Numbered from the stretch's first letter, positions 7,677 to 16,595 are shown. The stretch: 64,000 nt of DNA from Nosocomiicoccus massiliensis (GCF_002871345.2 NZ_CP136964.1:434001-498000); one strand, 5' to 3'. Notes: generated from the sequence alone by a model not told the origin. Numbers and translations are program-made.

Positions 7677-8954
7677 CTATCTTTTTCCGAGCTTTTGTTT
7701 TAACTTTGCTTTAACCTTGTTTACATTATTTGCAAGTGGATGAATGACTTTCACAAAATCTCCGACTAATTCTTCGATTTGAGCATTAAATCCTCTCTTA
7801 AAGCGATATACTCCGTAGTCTTCACCGTCTTCGCTAAAGTCCCCAGATACGCCGTAGAAATTATAACGTGCAATTCCGTGATCCATCGCATACTTCATCA
7901 TCTCTAAGTGCATCATGTATGGACCAACAAACATGTTAAATTCATCGCTTGAAGCACCTGCGTTATATACGAGTTCGTAAGGTGTTACAAAGTATACCCC
8001 ACTACCGAGATTTAATACGTTGCCGTATTTTTCTCTAAACTCTTTCGCTTTTTCAAGGTCATTTAAATGTCCTTCGATATTTCTCTCTAATTCGTTAATT
8101 CTATTTAACGTCTTTTGATTTTGATTTTCTTTTTTCTCTTGCTTTTCTTTTTGTTTTTGAAGTTTGTTGACTTCTTTTTCTGTTTGTTCGATAAAAGGAT
8201 CGAGCTCGATATATGCTAAAGGTACGAGCACTTTGTCTTTGTAAGTTTCTTTGAATTGTTTAAAGTAAGTTCTAGGATCTTCGTTGACAAAAAAGTCTTG
8301 GCGCTCTGCAGTATCGAGATACATATCGACAAAAATGTCCATCTCATCTACTTCTAAAAAGCGAACCTTTACCCCGTAACGCTTGGCTTTACGCATATTT
8401 CTTCTGCGTAAGTTATCAAACGACTTTACAAGCTCATCTTCATTTTTAAATTGACTCACGTCTAACACACTCATCCAACGTGCTTGTGATGTATTAGAGT
8501 AGCCTCGTGTAAATCCTTGGTGAACATACCCCATACTCTCTAATAGTTGAATGACTTCGTCACGGTTTTCATAATCATCATAAGGTTTTACATCTTTATC
8601 GTATTTTTTATAAATCCAGTTTGGATCCACTTTAACGAGTGATGCATCGTTTTGCTTTAAGTACTCAGTTAATCCAGCAAAGTAAGCACGAACGATATTT
8701 AAATTATCATAATCTAAGACAGGTCCTCTATTTGAATAGTAAAAGTATTTGCCTAATACACTCGGTTCTTTTGTAAATAGTCCTGCTGCAATGACTTTGT
8801 CCTCTTTGTCTTTAAGACCGAGCAGTTCTACTTCCCATCGTCCATCGACTAAACGATTTGCTTTATTTTCAATCATTTGGAAAAAGGCACTTTCACGCCC
8901 ATCGTTTTCAATGAAATTTTTATATTCTTCATCAGTTAATTGTACAAACTTCAT
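7677..8954 (-). CDS. femB: Peptidoglycan bridge glycyltransferase FemB
   Basis: This 425-residue protein aligns by eye along its length with staphylococcal FemB: FFQMIENKANRLVDGRWEVELLGLKD, YYSNRGPVLDY, SQARWMSVLDV, RRRNMRKAKRYGVKVRFLE and YNFYGVSGDFSEDGEDYGVYRFKRGFNAQIEEL. FemB adds the last glycines of the interpeptide bridge on the cytoplasmic face of the membrane using glycyl-tRNA. A coiled-coil arm rich in Lys, Glu and Gln spans about 255-310. It lies between femA (16 bases upstream) and the third paralog, forming one leftward operon. The ATG at 8954 follows GGAAAGAGAG. Confidence 0.93.
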   Translation of the reverse strand: MKFVQLTDEEYKNFIENDGRESAFFQMIENKANRLVDGRWEVELLGLKDKEDKVIAAGLFTKEPSVLGKYFYYSNRGPVLDYDNLNIVRAYFAGLTEYLKQNDASLVKVDPNWIYKKYDKDVKPYDDYENRDEVIQLLESMGYVHQGFTRGYSNTSQARWMSVLDVSQFKNEDELVKSFDNLRRRNMRKAKRYGVKVRFLEVDEMDIFVDMYLDTAERQDFFVNEDPRTYFKQFKETYKDKVLVPLAYIELDPFIEQTEKEVNKLQKQKEKQEKKENQNQKTLNRINELERNIEGHLNDLEKAKEFREKYGNVLNLGSGVYFVTPYELVYNAGASSDEFNMFVGPYMMHLEMMKYAMDHGIARYNFYGVSGDFSEDGEDYGVYRFKRGFNAQIEELVGDFVKVIHPLANNVNKVKAKLKQKLGKR

Positions 8955-8970
8955 ACTTTTCTCTCTTTCC

Positions 8971-10209
8971 TTATCTTTTTAACAGGTGATATAACTTATC
9001 TAATGTTTTATTGATTGGCTTTACAAAATCTCCAATATATTCATTGACCGTTGCATTAAACCCTTTTTTAAATTGAATAACACCATAGTCTTCAGCATCT
9101 TCTGTAAACTTCCCACTAATTCCGTAGAAATTATATATATCTACGCCATGTTCTATAGCGTATTTAATCATTTCCCATTGGATACTATAGCTTCCTGCAA
9201 AATGTCTAAATTCATTTGCAGTACCTCCAGCTAAATATGCAACTTCATGTGGTGTATTGATATAATAACTCGCTGCAACCGGCAACTCTTCACCGTGAGT
9301 TTCACGAAGTTTTAGACCTTCCTCTAATTTCTTTTCAATGTTAGCAAGTTGTTCTTTAAAGTTCTTTACTTTGTTTTGTGCTTTCTTATTATCTGGATGA
9401 CGTTCTAACTGTTTTTCTGCTTTGTTTAAATCTCTTTGCATTTTTTGGACGTCAGACTGTAACGTATCCACATACTCGTTTAAATCAACATACGCGAGTG
9501 GAATCATAACGTTGTCACCGAAATATTGTTTACGTGACTTGTAAAACTTCGGTCCACGGTCAAAGAATTCTTTCATCTCACTTGTATCTTCCATAAAGTC
9601 AGTAAATATATCGATGTCATCTAAATCGAGATATTTAACTTTAATTCCATCTTTTTCAGCTTTTTTAATATTACGTTTACGTAGTTGATCAAAGTCATTA
9701 AATATTTCTTTTTCAGTCTTATCTTTTAAATCTAATGTTGAATGCCATCTAATTTGAGTGTCTGGGCTAAAGCCAACTGTAAATCCGTCATGGTCATACC
9801 CGAGATTTTTAAACGTATCAAATAATTGATGACTATCTTTTTCTTCTAGAATATTTCCGTCGTGATCACGTATATTTAGTACGACATATGGATCTACACG
9901 AAGATACACGACTTTTTTATTTTTTAAAAATGATTCTAGACCTCTAAAAAATGCTTTAACGATTTTTTCGTCACTGTAATCTAACACTGGACCACGGTTC
10001 GTATAAGCAAAGTTAAAGAATTTCATTACACGACCGAGCGTAACTAAACACGCTGCTTTTACTTCACCATCATGTTTTAAACCGACGAGATAACTCTCTG
10101 TGCCTTCATCTTGCTTTAAACGATAGTTATCTAACGTCTGTGTAAAATGACTAAAGTTTTCTTTCGTATATTGTCCAAATTCTTCTTGTGTAAGTTCTAC
10201 AAACTCCAT
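8971..10209 (-). CDS. femA: Peptidoglycan bridge glycyltransferase FemA
   Basis: This 412-residue protein matches staphylococcal FemA closely: SHFTQTLDNYRL, YTNRGPVLDYSDEKIVKAFF, QIRWHSTLDLKDKTEKEI, LRKRNIKKAEKDGIKVKYL and FRHFAGSYSIQWEMIKYAIEHGVDIYNFYGISGKFTEDAEDYG (motifs read in pieces). FemA adds glycines 2 and 3 of the pentaglycine bridge in S. aureus and is needed for full beta-lactam resistance there. The start at 10209 follows AAAGGATTGAAACGC; the longer in-frame ATG at 10242 has no ribosome site. First gene of the fem operon. The coiled-coil arm is at about 240-305. Confidence 0.95.
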   Translation of the reverse strand: MEFVELTQEEFGQYTKENFSHFTQTLDNYRLKQDEGTESYLVGLKHDGEVKAACLVTLGRVMKFFNFAYTNRGPVLDYSDEKIVKAFFRGLESFLKNKKVVYLRVDPYVVLNIRDHDGNILEEKDSHQLFDTFKNLGYDHDGFTVGFSPDTQIRWHSTLDLKDKTEKEIFNDFDQLRKRNIKKAEKDGIKVKYLDLDDIDIFTDFMEDTSEMKEFFDRGPKFYKSRKQYFGDNVMIPLAYVDLNEYVDTLQSDVQKMQRDLNKAEKQLERHPDNKKAQNKVKNFKEQLANIEKKLEEGLKLRETHGEELPVAASYYINTPHEVAYLAGGTANEFRHFAGSYSIQWEMIKYAIEHGVDIYNFYGISGKFTEDAEDYGVIQFKKGFNATVNEYIGDFVKPINKTLDKLYHLLKR

Positions 10210-10343
10210 GCGTTTCAATCCTTTATCGTATACTCGTTTCATCGGTTAAAGTATAGCATTTTTTTACTATAGTATTCTATTCATACCATTTTCTGCATAA
10301 CTTAATATCAATCTATCATTATAGCATAATTTATATAGCTTTT

Positions 10344-11606
10344 TTAGCGTTTATGACCCGCAATTAACCCTTCTCTTAGTTTTAACGTCGAGGCTTCTGT
10401 CATACTTAACGCACGCATCACACTAAGTGTTCCGTATTTCACTTTTAATTCGTCGATTGTCTTTAACAGTTGATCTCGTTTATACTCTTTTTCATTATCT
10501 TTAAATAAATTACCTTGTATATAATCATTACGAATTAAATTCGTTAAGCTAACACTAATCGTACGATACAGTGCGTCTGTATCAGCAATTTTTGTCAGTC
10601 GCATCCAAATACCAAACATCACTTCGTTTTCGTCATGTGTCCCTTCATCAATTGTAAATTGTTTCCCGTACGATTTCCCGAATTTTGTCGACACTTGAAA
10701 ATGTATCGTTCGTGCGCGCTTATTCATTAAACGAAGTCGATGGATGACCTCATCCACGTGCTCGAGTAAGACGACATATAATTCGTGAAATTGATAATCT
10801 CTCATTAGTATTTGACTTTTTGCGATTGTCGGGCTTTTCGCATTGTATTTTTCACTTAATTTACTAAAATCAATACCGTTTGCGTGCATATGCCAGTCGA
10901 TTCCAATCACGCCAAAATCTCTTTTTAAATATTCTACCGGATAAAGTGCTAAGTCTTTAACAGTAAATATACCCCGCTGATTCAATTTCTTTTCTGAACG
11001 TTTATTAATACCAAAAAAATCTCTTAACGGTGTAATCGGCCACAGTTTTGCAGGAATGTCATGATAGCGCCACTCTGTAATACCGCTCGGCATTTTCTTT
11101 GCTTCAATATCTAAAGATACTTTACTTAACAACACGTTATCTCCAATCCCAATCGCACAGTCAATTTTCGTTTCTCTATAAATATGTGCTTTTAACATTT
11201 CAGCTAACGCATACGGTGTTTCAGCAAATAAATGATAACTATCTGTCACATCCATAAAAAATTCGTCAATCGAATATTGATGAAAATCTTCAGGTGCAAC
11301 GTATTGTAAAGCAATTTCTGTAATACGCTTTGAATACGTTAAATAGGTTTTCATCGAAGGATTAATAACTTTAATATGTTCGCCTTTTGGTATTTCAAAA
11401 TGTCTCGATCCTGTTTTAATACCGAGTTCTTTCATCTTTGGTGTTGCTGCTAATACGACAGACCCCATCGAATCAACATCACCAACGACCGCGAGGTACG
11501 TCGTATTCGGATCCCATCCATTCATAATACAAGATACACTCGCAAAGAAACTTTTCTGATCGATACAAAATATATCTCTCTTTGGACATAAATGATAATT
11601 GTACAT
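10344..11606 (-). CDS. Y-family (UmuC/UvrX-like) error-prone DNA polymerase
   Basis: This 420-residue protein carries the Y-family catalytic motifs: FCIDQKSFFASV near the N-terminus (first metal-binding aspartate) and YSIDEFFMDVT (second acidic pair), then a helix-hairpin-helix region (LRDFFGINKRSEKKLNQRGI) and a little-finger domain. It resembles the UvrX/UmuC-like class of Gram-positive bacteria rather than DinB, and lacks a clear C-terminal clamp motif that I can identify. It would carry out translesion synthesis after DNA damage. The ATG follows TAGGAGGTAGC, a strong ribosome site. A LexA box lies just upstream, so it is likely SOS-induced. It stands alone, with no partner ORF (YolD-like) next to it. 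Confidence 0.9.
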   Translation of the reverse strand: MYNYHLCPKRDIFCIDQKSFFASVSCIMNGWDPNTTYLAVVGDVDSMGSVVLAATPKMKELGIKTGSRHFEIPKGEHIKVINPSMKTYLTYSKRITEIALQYVAPEDFHQYSIDEFFMDVTDSYHLFAETPYALAEMLKAHIYRETKIDCAIGIGDNVLLSKVSLDIEAKKMPSGITEWRYHDIPAKLWPITPLRDFFGINKRSEKKLNQRGIFTVKDLALYPVEYLKRDFGVIGIDWHMHANGIDFSKLSEKYNAKSPTIAKSQILMRDYQFHELYVVLLEHVDEVIHRLRLMNKRARTIHFQVSTKFGKSYGKQFTIDEGTHDENEVMFGIWMRLTKIADTDALYRTISVSLTNLIRNDYIQGNLFKDNEKEYKRDQLLKTIDELKVKYGTLSVMRALSMTEASTLKLREGLIAGHKR

Positions 11607-11623
11607 ACGCTACCTCCTAATAC

Positions 11624-11635
11624 GAACATATGTTC
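11624..11635. promoter_or_regulatory. LexA (SOS) operator
   Basis: GAACATATGTTC is a perfect palindrome matching the Gram-positive SOS box GAAC-N4-GTTC (flanks CGAAC..GTTCT). It is 18 bases upstream of the Y-family polymerase start. Confidence 0.85.
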
Positions 11636-11746
11636 TATATTAGAATAACATATTTTTACGAAGCGTAAATACCTTATCTTTTGTATAACGACAATGAATA
11701 TAGTATCCTTAAAACAAATTTAGAAGTAAGAGAGGTATGTTTATAT

Positions 11747-12718
11747 ATGAAAAAGTGGATAGCAGTAATCGCATCGCTTTTATTAACGATTACACTCGCA
11801 ACACCAGCTCTCGCTGCAAGCGCATGGAAAGAAAGCGTCACAATTTATGGTGCTGGTCTTAAAGATTCACCTCAACAAGAGCAAATAGCAAAATTATTAG
11901 GAACTAAAGATGATGACATCGTCGATTACGTATATGGTAACGACACTGAAAAATATATTAACTATCGATATGACGACAGTATTTTATTCTCTAGTATTCG
12001 CATTATGGAGAAGAATTCTGGCGGACTAAAAATTGATATCGACGAAACGTACGGTAAAATCACTCAAATTAGTCCACAAACTTATCAAAACGCATTGATT
12101 ACAGCAGGTGTGACTAATGCAGATGTCGTAATCGCTGCACCACACGACGTTACAGGAGAATCAGCGTTAACAGGAATTTATAAAGCGTATGAAGTCCAAG
12201 GGGATAGTTTAAATCCTGAATATACGAAAAACGCTCAAGATGAATTAAACACAATCTCAGACATCACGTCTGAAAACGAAGGTAAAGACGGCTTTAGTGA
12301 AGCACAATTAAACAAAGCAATTACCGAAATCAAAATTACAATCATTAACCAAATTAACAACGGTGCAAACCTCACAGAAGACGACATCCGTCAAATTGTC
12401 GATGAAAAAATTAAAGACAACGGACTCGATGGCATCGTGACTGAAGAACAAAAAACTCAAATCATTAACATTATTATCCAAATTAAAAACTCAGGATTTT
12501 TCAATGAAGAATCTGCAACAAAAATCTTAGAAAGTTCTAAAAACTTACTTAACCAAATTAAAGATAGTGATGCTTTTAAAGACGCAAAAGATAAAGCGAA
12601 AAACTTAGGTAACGATATTAAAGACTTCGCTGAAAGTGAAGAAGGACAAGGGCTCATCGAGTCTATTAAATCATTCTTTAGATCACTATTTGAATCCATT
12701 AAAAACTTATTTAACTAA
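11747..12718 (+). CDS. Secreted DUF1002 protein
   Basis: This 323-residue protein starts with a typical signal peptide (MKKWIAVIASLLLTITLATPALAA, likely cleaved after ALA). The body contains the DUF1002 hallmarks TIYGAGLKDSPQQ, a ThrGlu/Lys-Tyr stretch, and ALITAGVTNADVVIAAPHDVTGESALTG near residues 115-150. The C-terminal third is a long charged amphipathic helix region (KNLLNQIKDSDAFKDAKDKA). DUF1002 proteins are extracytoplasmic and of unknown function. The start follows AGAGAGGT with about 10 bases spacing; an in-frame extension to 11681 would bury the signal peptide and was rejected. It is divergent from the SOS polymerase and may share its regulatory region. Confidence 0.88.
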   Translation: MKKWIAVIASLLLTITLATPALAASAWKESVTIYGAGLKDSPQQEQIAKLLGTKDDDIVDYVYGNDTEKYINYRYDDSILFSSIRIMEKNSGGLKIDIDETYGKITQISPQTYQNALITAGVTNADVVIAAPHDVTGESALTGIYKAYEVQGDSLNPEYTKNAQDELNTISDITSENEGKDGFSEAQLNKAITEIKITIINQINNGANLTEDDIRQIVDEKIKDNGLDGIVTEEQKTQIINIIIQIKNSGFFNEESATKILESSKNLLNQIKDSDAFKDAKDKAKNLGNDIKDFAESEEGQGLIESIKSFFRSLFESIKNLFN

Positions 12719-12719
12719 G

Positions 12720-12757
12720 TAAAATGCCGATGGGATATCCCATCGGCATTTATTTTA
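12720..12757. terminator. Bidirectional terminator after the DUF1002 gene
   Basis: AAATGCCGATGGGATATCCCATCGGCATTT type perfect stem (arms ATGCCGATGGG / CCCATCGGCAT) with A-run and T-run; convergent genes meet here. Confidence 0.9.
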
Positions 12758-13963
12758 CATATTTTTCAATTTTTTAATCGATTTTAACATATTAGAATCA
12801 TTCATTAACACGTTTCGCTTGTACACTGTCGTCGTTAAGAACAGCAATAATATGATTGAAATAGCGAGAATTGCGATACCGATATATATTACACTCATCG
12901 GTGTATCTAAGTTAAGAAGTCGTACTGGCATTGTATACGGTGTAAAGAATGGGACATAACTACTTATCTTGAGTAAAGTTCCATCACTATTCATGATGTT
13001 AAATAGACCGATATAAAATCCACCGATTGAAATAAATGTGAGTGGCATGAGTCCTTGCTGTAAGTCTTCCATACGCGATATAAACGATCCAAGTAATGCT
13101 GCAAATATTAAATATAGTAATAATCCGAGCACTAAAAATACAACAGAGTAAACAATAATTGGTACAGTGTGTTCATTTGAAACTAATTCAAATTCTGATA
13201 ACGTCTCTTGTAAAGAAGACGTTTTAAATGCAATTAGCCCTAGACCAATCACAATCAATATCTGTGTGAAAGATACGAGTATAATCGCACTTACTTTCGC
13301 TAATACGTGCTGCGTTGGAGATATACTTGATACGATCATTTCAATGACTCGTGATGATTTTTCTTGAGCAATTTCCGTTGCGATTTGACTCGCATATCCA
13401 ATGATGATAAAGAACATAAGCATAATGACGGCATAAATAATAACTAAATTCAGTAAGTTCTCACTTTCGAAAAATCCGCCTTCTTCTACTTCCCCTTCAC
13501 CGTCAGAGTCACTACTTTTGACAGTTAAATCTACACGTGAATCAAGTAACGCTAAATCCTCTTCAGAGATATCAATCGCATTTGTCACGTAGATTTTATT
13601 TAACTCATCAAGAGCAAACTCTATCGCTTGACGGTTATCGTTAGATAATTCGCCGTCAGAAGTTAGCGTTGCTTTGATTGGTAGCTCTTCAGAATCGATT
13701 TGTAATACGTTTTTAGCATCTGGCTCTATTAGAATCGTATCGTCGAACGACGTAATAACATCCGTAACGACTTTTTTATCTTCTTCTGTCGCTTCTATCG
13801 TTATTACTGTTTTTTCATCTTCACTATCAAATAGATTTAAAATTTTGTCGAAGTTCATACCTGCAAATACGAACAGAACGAGTAATAGCGTCGTAATTAT
13901 AAACGATTTCGCTTTAATTTTTTGTATATACGTCGACAATAACGTCGCTAAAAATTTATTCAT
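12755..13963 (-). CDS. ABC-2 type exporter permease (YhaP/NatB-like)
   Basis: This 402-residue membrane protein has one N-terminal segment (about 15-35), a large extracytoplasmic loop of about 150 acidic residues, and five or six segments in the C-terminal half, as in ABC-2 (ABC2_membrane_3) permeases such as YhaP and NatB. The EKSSRVIEMIVSSISPTQHVLAKV motif after the second membrane segment is the conserved coupling region. I chose the ATG at 13963, which sits behind GGGTGAG and overlaps the stop of the ATPase gene by 8 bases; a GTG at 13972 is also possible. Together with the ATPase it forms an exporter; the substrate (Na+, antibiotic or lipid) cannot be told from sequence. Confidence 0.88.
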   Translation of the reverse strand: MNKFLATLLSTYIQKIKAKSFIITTLLLVLFVFAGMNFDKILNLFDSEDEKTVITIEATEEDKKVVTDVITSFDDTILIEPDAKNVLQIDSEELPIKATLTSDGELSNDNRQAIEFALDELNKIYVTNAIDISEEDLALLDSRVDLTVKSSDSDGEGEVEEGGFFESENLLNLVIIYAVIMLMFFIIIGYASQIATEIAQEKSSRVIEMIVSSISPTQHVLAKVSAIILVSFTQILIVIGLGLIAFKTSSLQETLSEFELVSNEHTVPIIVYSVVFLVLGLLLYLIFAALLGSFISRMEDLQQGLMPLTFISIGGFYIGLFNIMNSDGTLLKISSYVPFFTPYTMPVRLLNLDTPMSVIYIGIAILAISIILLLFLTTTVYKRNVLMNDSNMLKSIKKLKNM

Positions 13964-14855
13964 CGTGCTCACCCACTTTACTTATAAATATTTCGTTTAA
14001 CGTCGGATCTTTTACGCTAAACTCACTAAAATAACCAAGTGGTGTTACGCGATCGTAAATCGGTTGAGCGAATGTTTCATCTTCAATTTTTAGTGTTACT
14101 AAATCATTCTTTTTGTTGTAAGATAAAACACCCGGATGATCTTTTAAGAACGATACGTCATGCGTTCCACGAATGAATATCGTTTTTTGCTTAAAGTCAT
14201 CATTAATAGACTGAATTGAACCTTCTGCGACTTGTGTACCACGTTTTAAAATACAAATCGATTCACATAGCTCTTCGACGTGTTCCATACGATGTGTACT
14301 AAAAATAATCGTCGCACCATTTTTGTTTAACTCTTTGACCGCTTCTTTTAATAATTCTACGTTAACAGGGTCTAATCCAGAAAACGGCTCGTCGAGTATG
14401 AGTAACTTTGGATTATGGATAATACTCGCAATGAGTTGAATCTTTTGCTGGTTCCCTTTAGATAACGCTCCAATTTTTTTCTTCATGTTTTCAGATACTT
14501 TAAAGCGCTCTAGCCAATATTCTAATTGCTTTTTTGCGTCTTGTTTAGACATATTTTTAAGTTGCGCAAGATACATCACTTGCTCTTCAACAGTTAGTTT
14601 TGGATGTAATCCACGCTCTTCAGGCAAATATCCAATGTAGTCTGTAAAGTTATAATCGATTTTTTTATCGTTAAACGTCACAGAACCACTCGTTGGTTTT
14701 AATATATTTAAGATCATACGAAACGTCGTCGTCTTACCTGCACCGTTTCCACCAAGTAAACCGTACATTTCACCGTCATGAACATTAAAATTTAAATCAT
14801 CTACAGCAGTAAAATCACCGAATTTTTTCGTCAAATGATTAATTTTCAGTCCCAT
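13956..14855 (-). CDS. ABC exporter ATP-binding protein (YhaQ/NatA-like)
   Basis: This 299-residue ATPase has all nucleotide-binding motifs: Walker A GGNGAGKTT, signature LSKGNQQKIQL (a KGNQQK variant usual in the NatA/YhaQ group), Walker B LLILDEPFSGLDP and the switch histidine in IIFSTHRMEH. A C-terminal extension of about 80 residues is typical of this subgroup. It powers the permease encoded immediately downstream. The start at about 14855 lies behind AGGATGG; the upstream ATG nine bases earlier overlaps that ribosome site. It is preceded by the LytTR/DUF3021 pair, 77 bases away, which may regulate it. Confidence 0.9.
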   Translation of the reverse strand: MGLKINHLTKKFGDFTAVDDLNFNVHDGEMYGLLGGNGAGKTTTFRMILNILKPTSGSVTFNDKKIDYNFTDYIGYLPEERGLHPKLTVEEQVMYLAQLKNMSKQDAKKQLEYWLERFKVSENMKKKIGALSKGNQQKIQLIASIIHNPKLLILDEPFSGLDPVNVELLKEAVKELNKNGATIIFSTHRMEHVEELCESICILKRGTQVAEGSIQSINDDFKQKTIFIRGTHDVSFLKDHPGVLSYNKKNDLVTLKIEDETFAQPIYDRVTPLGYFSEFSVKDPTLNEIFISKVGEHDE

Positions 14856-14932
14856 AAGCACCATCCTAGTTATATTTGTATAGTATTTAGTATAACGTGA
14901 AACACCTTCAATATAAAAGTTCTCTAGGCATA

Positions 14933-15307
14933 TTATTTATCATTTAATTTTTTGTTAATTTCTTTACTATCACGTATTGCCATAATAATAAATATACTTT
15001 GGACGATTAGAATAATGACAACGATTGAAGCGGCATAGAAAGATATATCAGTCAGAGTTGCTGAGATCCAGCCGTTCATGATCGCAACAGTAGTAAAAGC
15101 AACAGTACCAACAACAATTTGTATGAGTCCAGCAAGAGATGGTGGCATCTTAGTTAAATGTGCACACGTTGCGAGTCCGATAAGTGAAGAGGCAATCCAT
15201 ACTGACATAATCTCCTTAGAAGGTTCTAAAATCATAAGTGAAACTAAATAGATAAAGCTTCCGATTAGTACAGATTGAACCATAAACTTTAAAGCATTTC
15301 CTAACAT
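14933..15307 (-). CDS. DUF3021 four-helix membrane protein
   Basis: This 124-residue protein has four hydrophobic segments (about 10-30, 35-55, 62-85 and 88-112) and a charged tail, the DUF3021 pattern. Its ATG abuts the stop of the LytTR gene, so the two are translationally coupled. In streptococcal LytTR regulatory systems (HdrRM, BrsRM) a small membrane protein inhibits a LytTR activator; DUF3021-LytTR pairs are thought to work similarly. Role here is by analogy. The ABC exporter lies just downstream on the same strand. Confidence 0.85.
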   Translation of the reverse strand: MLGNALKFMVQSVLIGSFIYLVSLMILEPSKEIMSVWIASSLIGLATCAHLTKMPPSLAGLIQIVVGTVAFTTVAIMNGWISATLTDISFYAASIVVIILIVQSIFIIMAIRDSKEINKKLNDK

Positions 15308-15751
15308 TTAAATCCCCAACCTTTCTTTTAAAATTGATACAAATCGTCTTGAAATATTGACCTTTTGTCCGTTCGACATGACTGCAATTAAATTCCCAGA
15401 AAAAGACGGTTCGACTTTTTTAATCTTCTGTATGTTCAATAGCTCTGACTTAGATACTTGCATAAACGTATTCGAGTTCAATTCATCTAAAAACATCGTG
15501 AGACTTTTATACGTTTGTATAGATTCTTTACTCGTATAAATCGTCAGAATTTTGTTATGGACTTCCGCACAAACGATATCCATCTTTTTAATGACGGTAA
15601 ATTCATCATTAGATTTCACAGTGATATTTTCCTTGTCTTTCGTAAAATGGTCGACGTACGACAACACTCGTGCGCCAACAGTAGCATTTTGTGCGTGCAC
15701 TTGCACTTCACCTTCATCTAAACTACTATCGATAATAAGATTAACCTTCAC
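15308..15751 (-). CDS. LytTR-domain transcriptional regulator
   Basis: This 147-residue protein ends in a LytTR DNA-binding domain (about 45-147), seen in FMQVSKSELLNIQKIKKVEPSFSG, then VMSNGQKVNISRRFVSILKERLG. The first 45 residues are not a response-receiver domain, so it is not a phosphorylated regulator; control probably comes from the coupled DUF3021 membrane protein. The ATG follows GAGGGAGGGGTCG. Candidate direct repeats resembling a LytTR site (TACCGGTTG and TACCACTTA, 21 bases apart) lie about 70-100 bases upstream, suggesting autoregulation. Confidence 0.9.
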   Translation of the reverse strand: MKVNLIIDSSLDEGEVQVHAQNATVGARVLSYVDHFTKDKENITVKSNDEFTVIKKMDIVCAEVHNKILTIYTSKESIQTYKSLTMFLDELNSNTFMQVSKSELLNIQKIKKVEPSFSGNLIAVMSNGQKVNISRRFVSILKERLGI

Positions 15752-15819
15752 TTTCGACCCCTCCCTCTCTCGCTAAATTCAGTATACAATTATATTTAAA
15801 ATTACAGTTAAAAAATTCG

Positions 15820-15849
15820 TAAGTGGTAAAAATATCGGTACAACCGGTA
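15820..15849 (-). promoter_or_regulatory. Candidate LytTR-type direct repeat upstream of the LytTR gene
   Basis: On the minus strand TACCGGTTG (15841-15849) and TACCACTTA (15820-15828) are two 9-bp direct repeats separated by 12 bases, the spacing used by LytTR regulators. A third partial copy, TACCGATAT, lies between them. Sequence match to known LytTR sites is loose. Confidence 0.35.
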
Positions 15850-15880
15850 AAAAAACACTTCTCTATTAGTGAGAAGTGCT
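15849..15880 (-). terminator. Terminator downstream of the unknown 150-aa gene
   Basis: On the minus strand CACTTCTC..GAGAAGTG form a stem followed by seven Ts. Nearly identical to the terminator at 16639-16672. Confidence 0.7.
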
Positions 15881-15937
15881 TGATATTGTTCTATATTTTA
15901 TGATTTTAGTTTTGATGTACTGGATTAGTACCGTTAT

Positions 15938-16141
15938 TTAACACTTTTGTGCTGTTTCTATGAAATTTTGTTAGATAAAAAATTATATTTAACACTTTTT
16001 AGTTATTTCGACGCTTTTTTGTTAGATAAAATGATATATCTAACAAAAATCAGCTCGAACAATCAAAATATGTTCATTATCCTGAGATATCTAACATATT
16101 CCGAAAATTTTTGTTAAATATCCGGATTATCAGCTAGCTTT
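15938..16141. repeat. Array 1 of a 51-bp-period palindromic repeat
   Basis: TTAACAC, TTAACAC, CTAACAAA and CTAACAT recur at 15938, 15989, 16040 and 16091, exactly 51 bases apart. The core of each unit is a palindrome of the form TTTGTTAGATA-n-TATCTAACAAA (best at 16016-16049), with partly conserved linkers such as CAGCTCGAACAAT. The array ends at the stop codon of the 150-aa gene. Array 2 at 17087-17275 is built from the same unit. Confidence 0.75.
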
Positions 16142-16142
16142 C

Positions 16143-16595
16143 TTACCTAAACTTCTCCTGATGATGTTCAATAATGTCAGGATGACAAGTTAAAAGCTCT
16201 TCTCCTTTTGACGTCAACGTATTTTCATCTACATAACCATTTTTCTTCAGCCATTCGAATTCTTCTTTATAATTTAAACCATACTCTTGTGAGAAGAACT
16301 TCGGTGTACGTTTACGATTCACATTCTTAATCCACCAAAGCATGACGACGTGACCGAACACTAACTCGTTATCATTAATGAACGTCATATACGATTTATG
16401 CGGCAATAACGTGTTAGACAATTTAATTTGCTTTAACAGATCATGCGCATCACCTTCAGACGCAATATACGGAATCTTATCGTATCCATCTTCACGATAA
16501 TCCTGCTCGAGTTTTTCTCTCAGCGATAAAACACCATCACGGATTCTATCCTCACGGCTTCTCTTAGAAAAGAAAAAATCTAAAAACTTCCCCAT
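16143..16595 (-). CDS. Unknown 150-residue protein between repeat arrays
   Basis: I do not recognise this protein. It starts MGKFLDFFFSKRSREDRIRD behind AGAGGTGAG; a longer in-frame start at 16649 has no ribosome site. The sequence is charged and predicted soluble: a helical, basic N-terminus (1-45), a middle segment NTLLPHKSYMTFINDNELVFGHVVMLWWIKNV (about 70-100), and a C-terminal part with a winged-helix feel (YGLNYKEEFEWLKKNGYVDENTLTSKGEELL) that resembles the 'wHTH with x-x-LT-x-KG' endings seen in some regulators and phage-related proteins. Neighbours are a repeat array on one side and a truncated acetamidase gene on the other, so it belongs to the accessory stretch. Function cannot be assigned. 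Confidence 0.7.
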   Translation of the reverse strand: MGKFLDFFFSKRSREDRIRDGVLSLREKLEQDYREDGYDKIPYIASEGDAHDLLKQIKLSNTLLPHKSYMTFINDNELVFGHVVMLWWIKNVNRKRTPKFFSQEYGLNYKEEFEWLKKNGYVDENTLTSKGEELLTCHPDIIEHHQEKFR

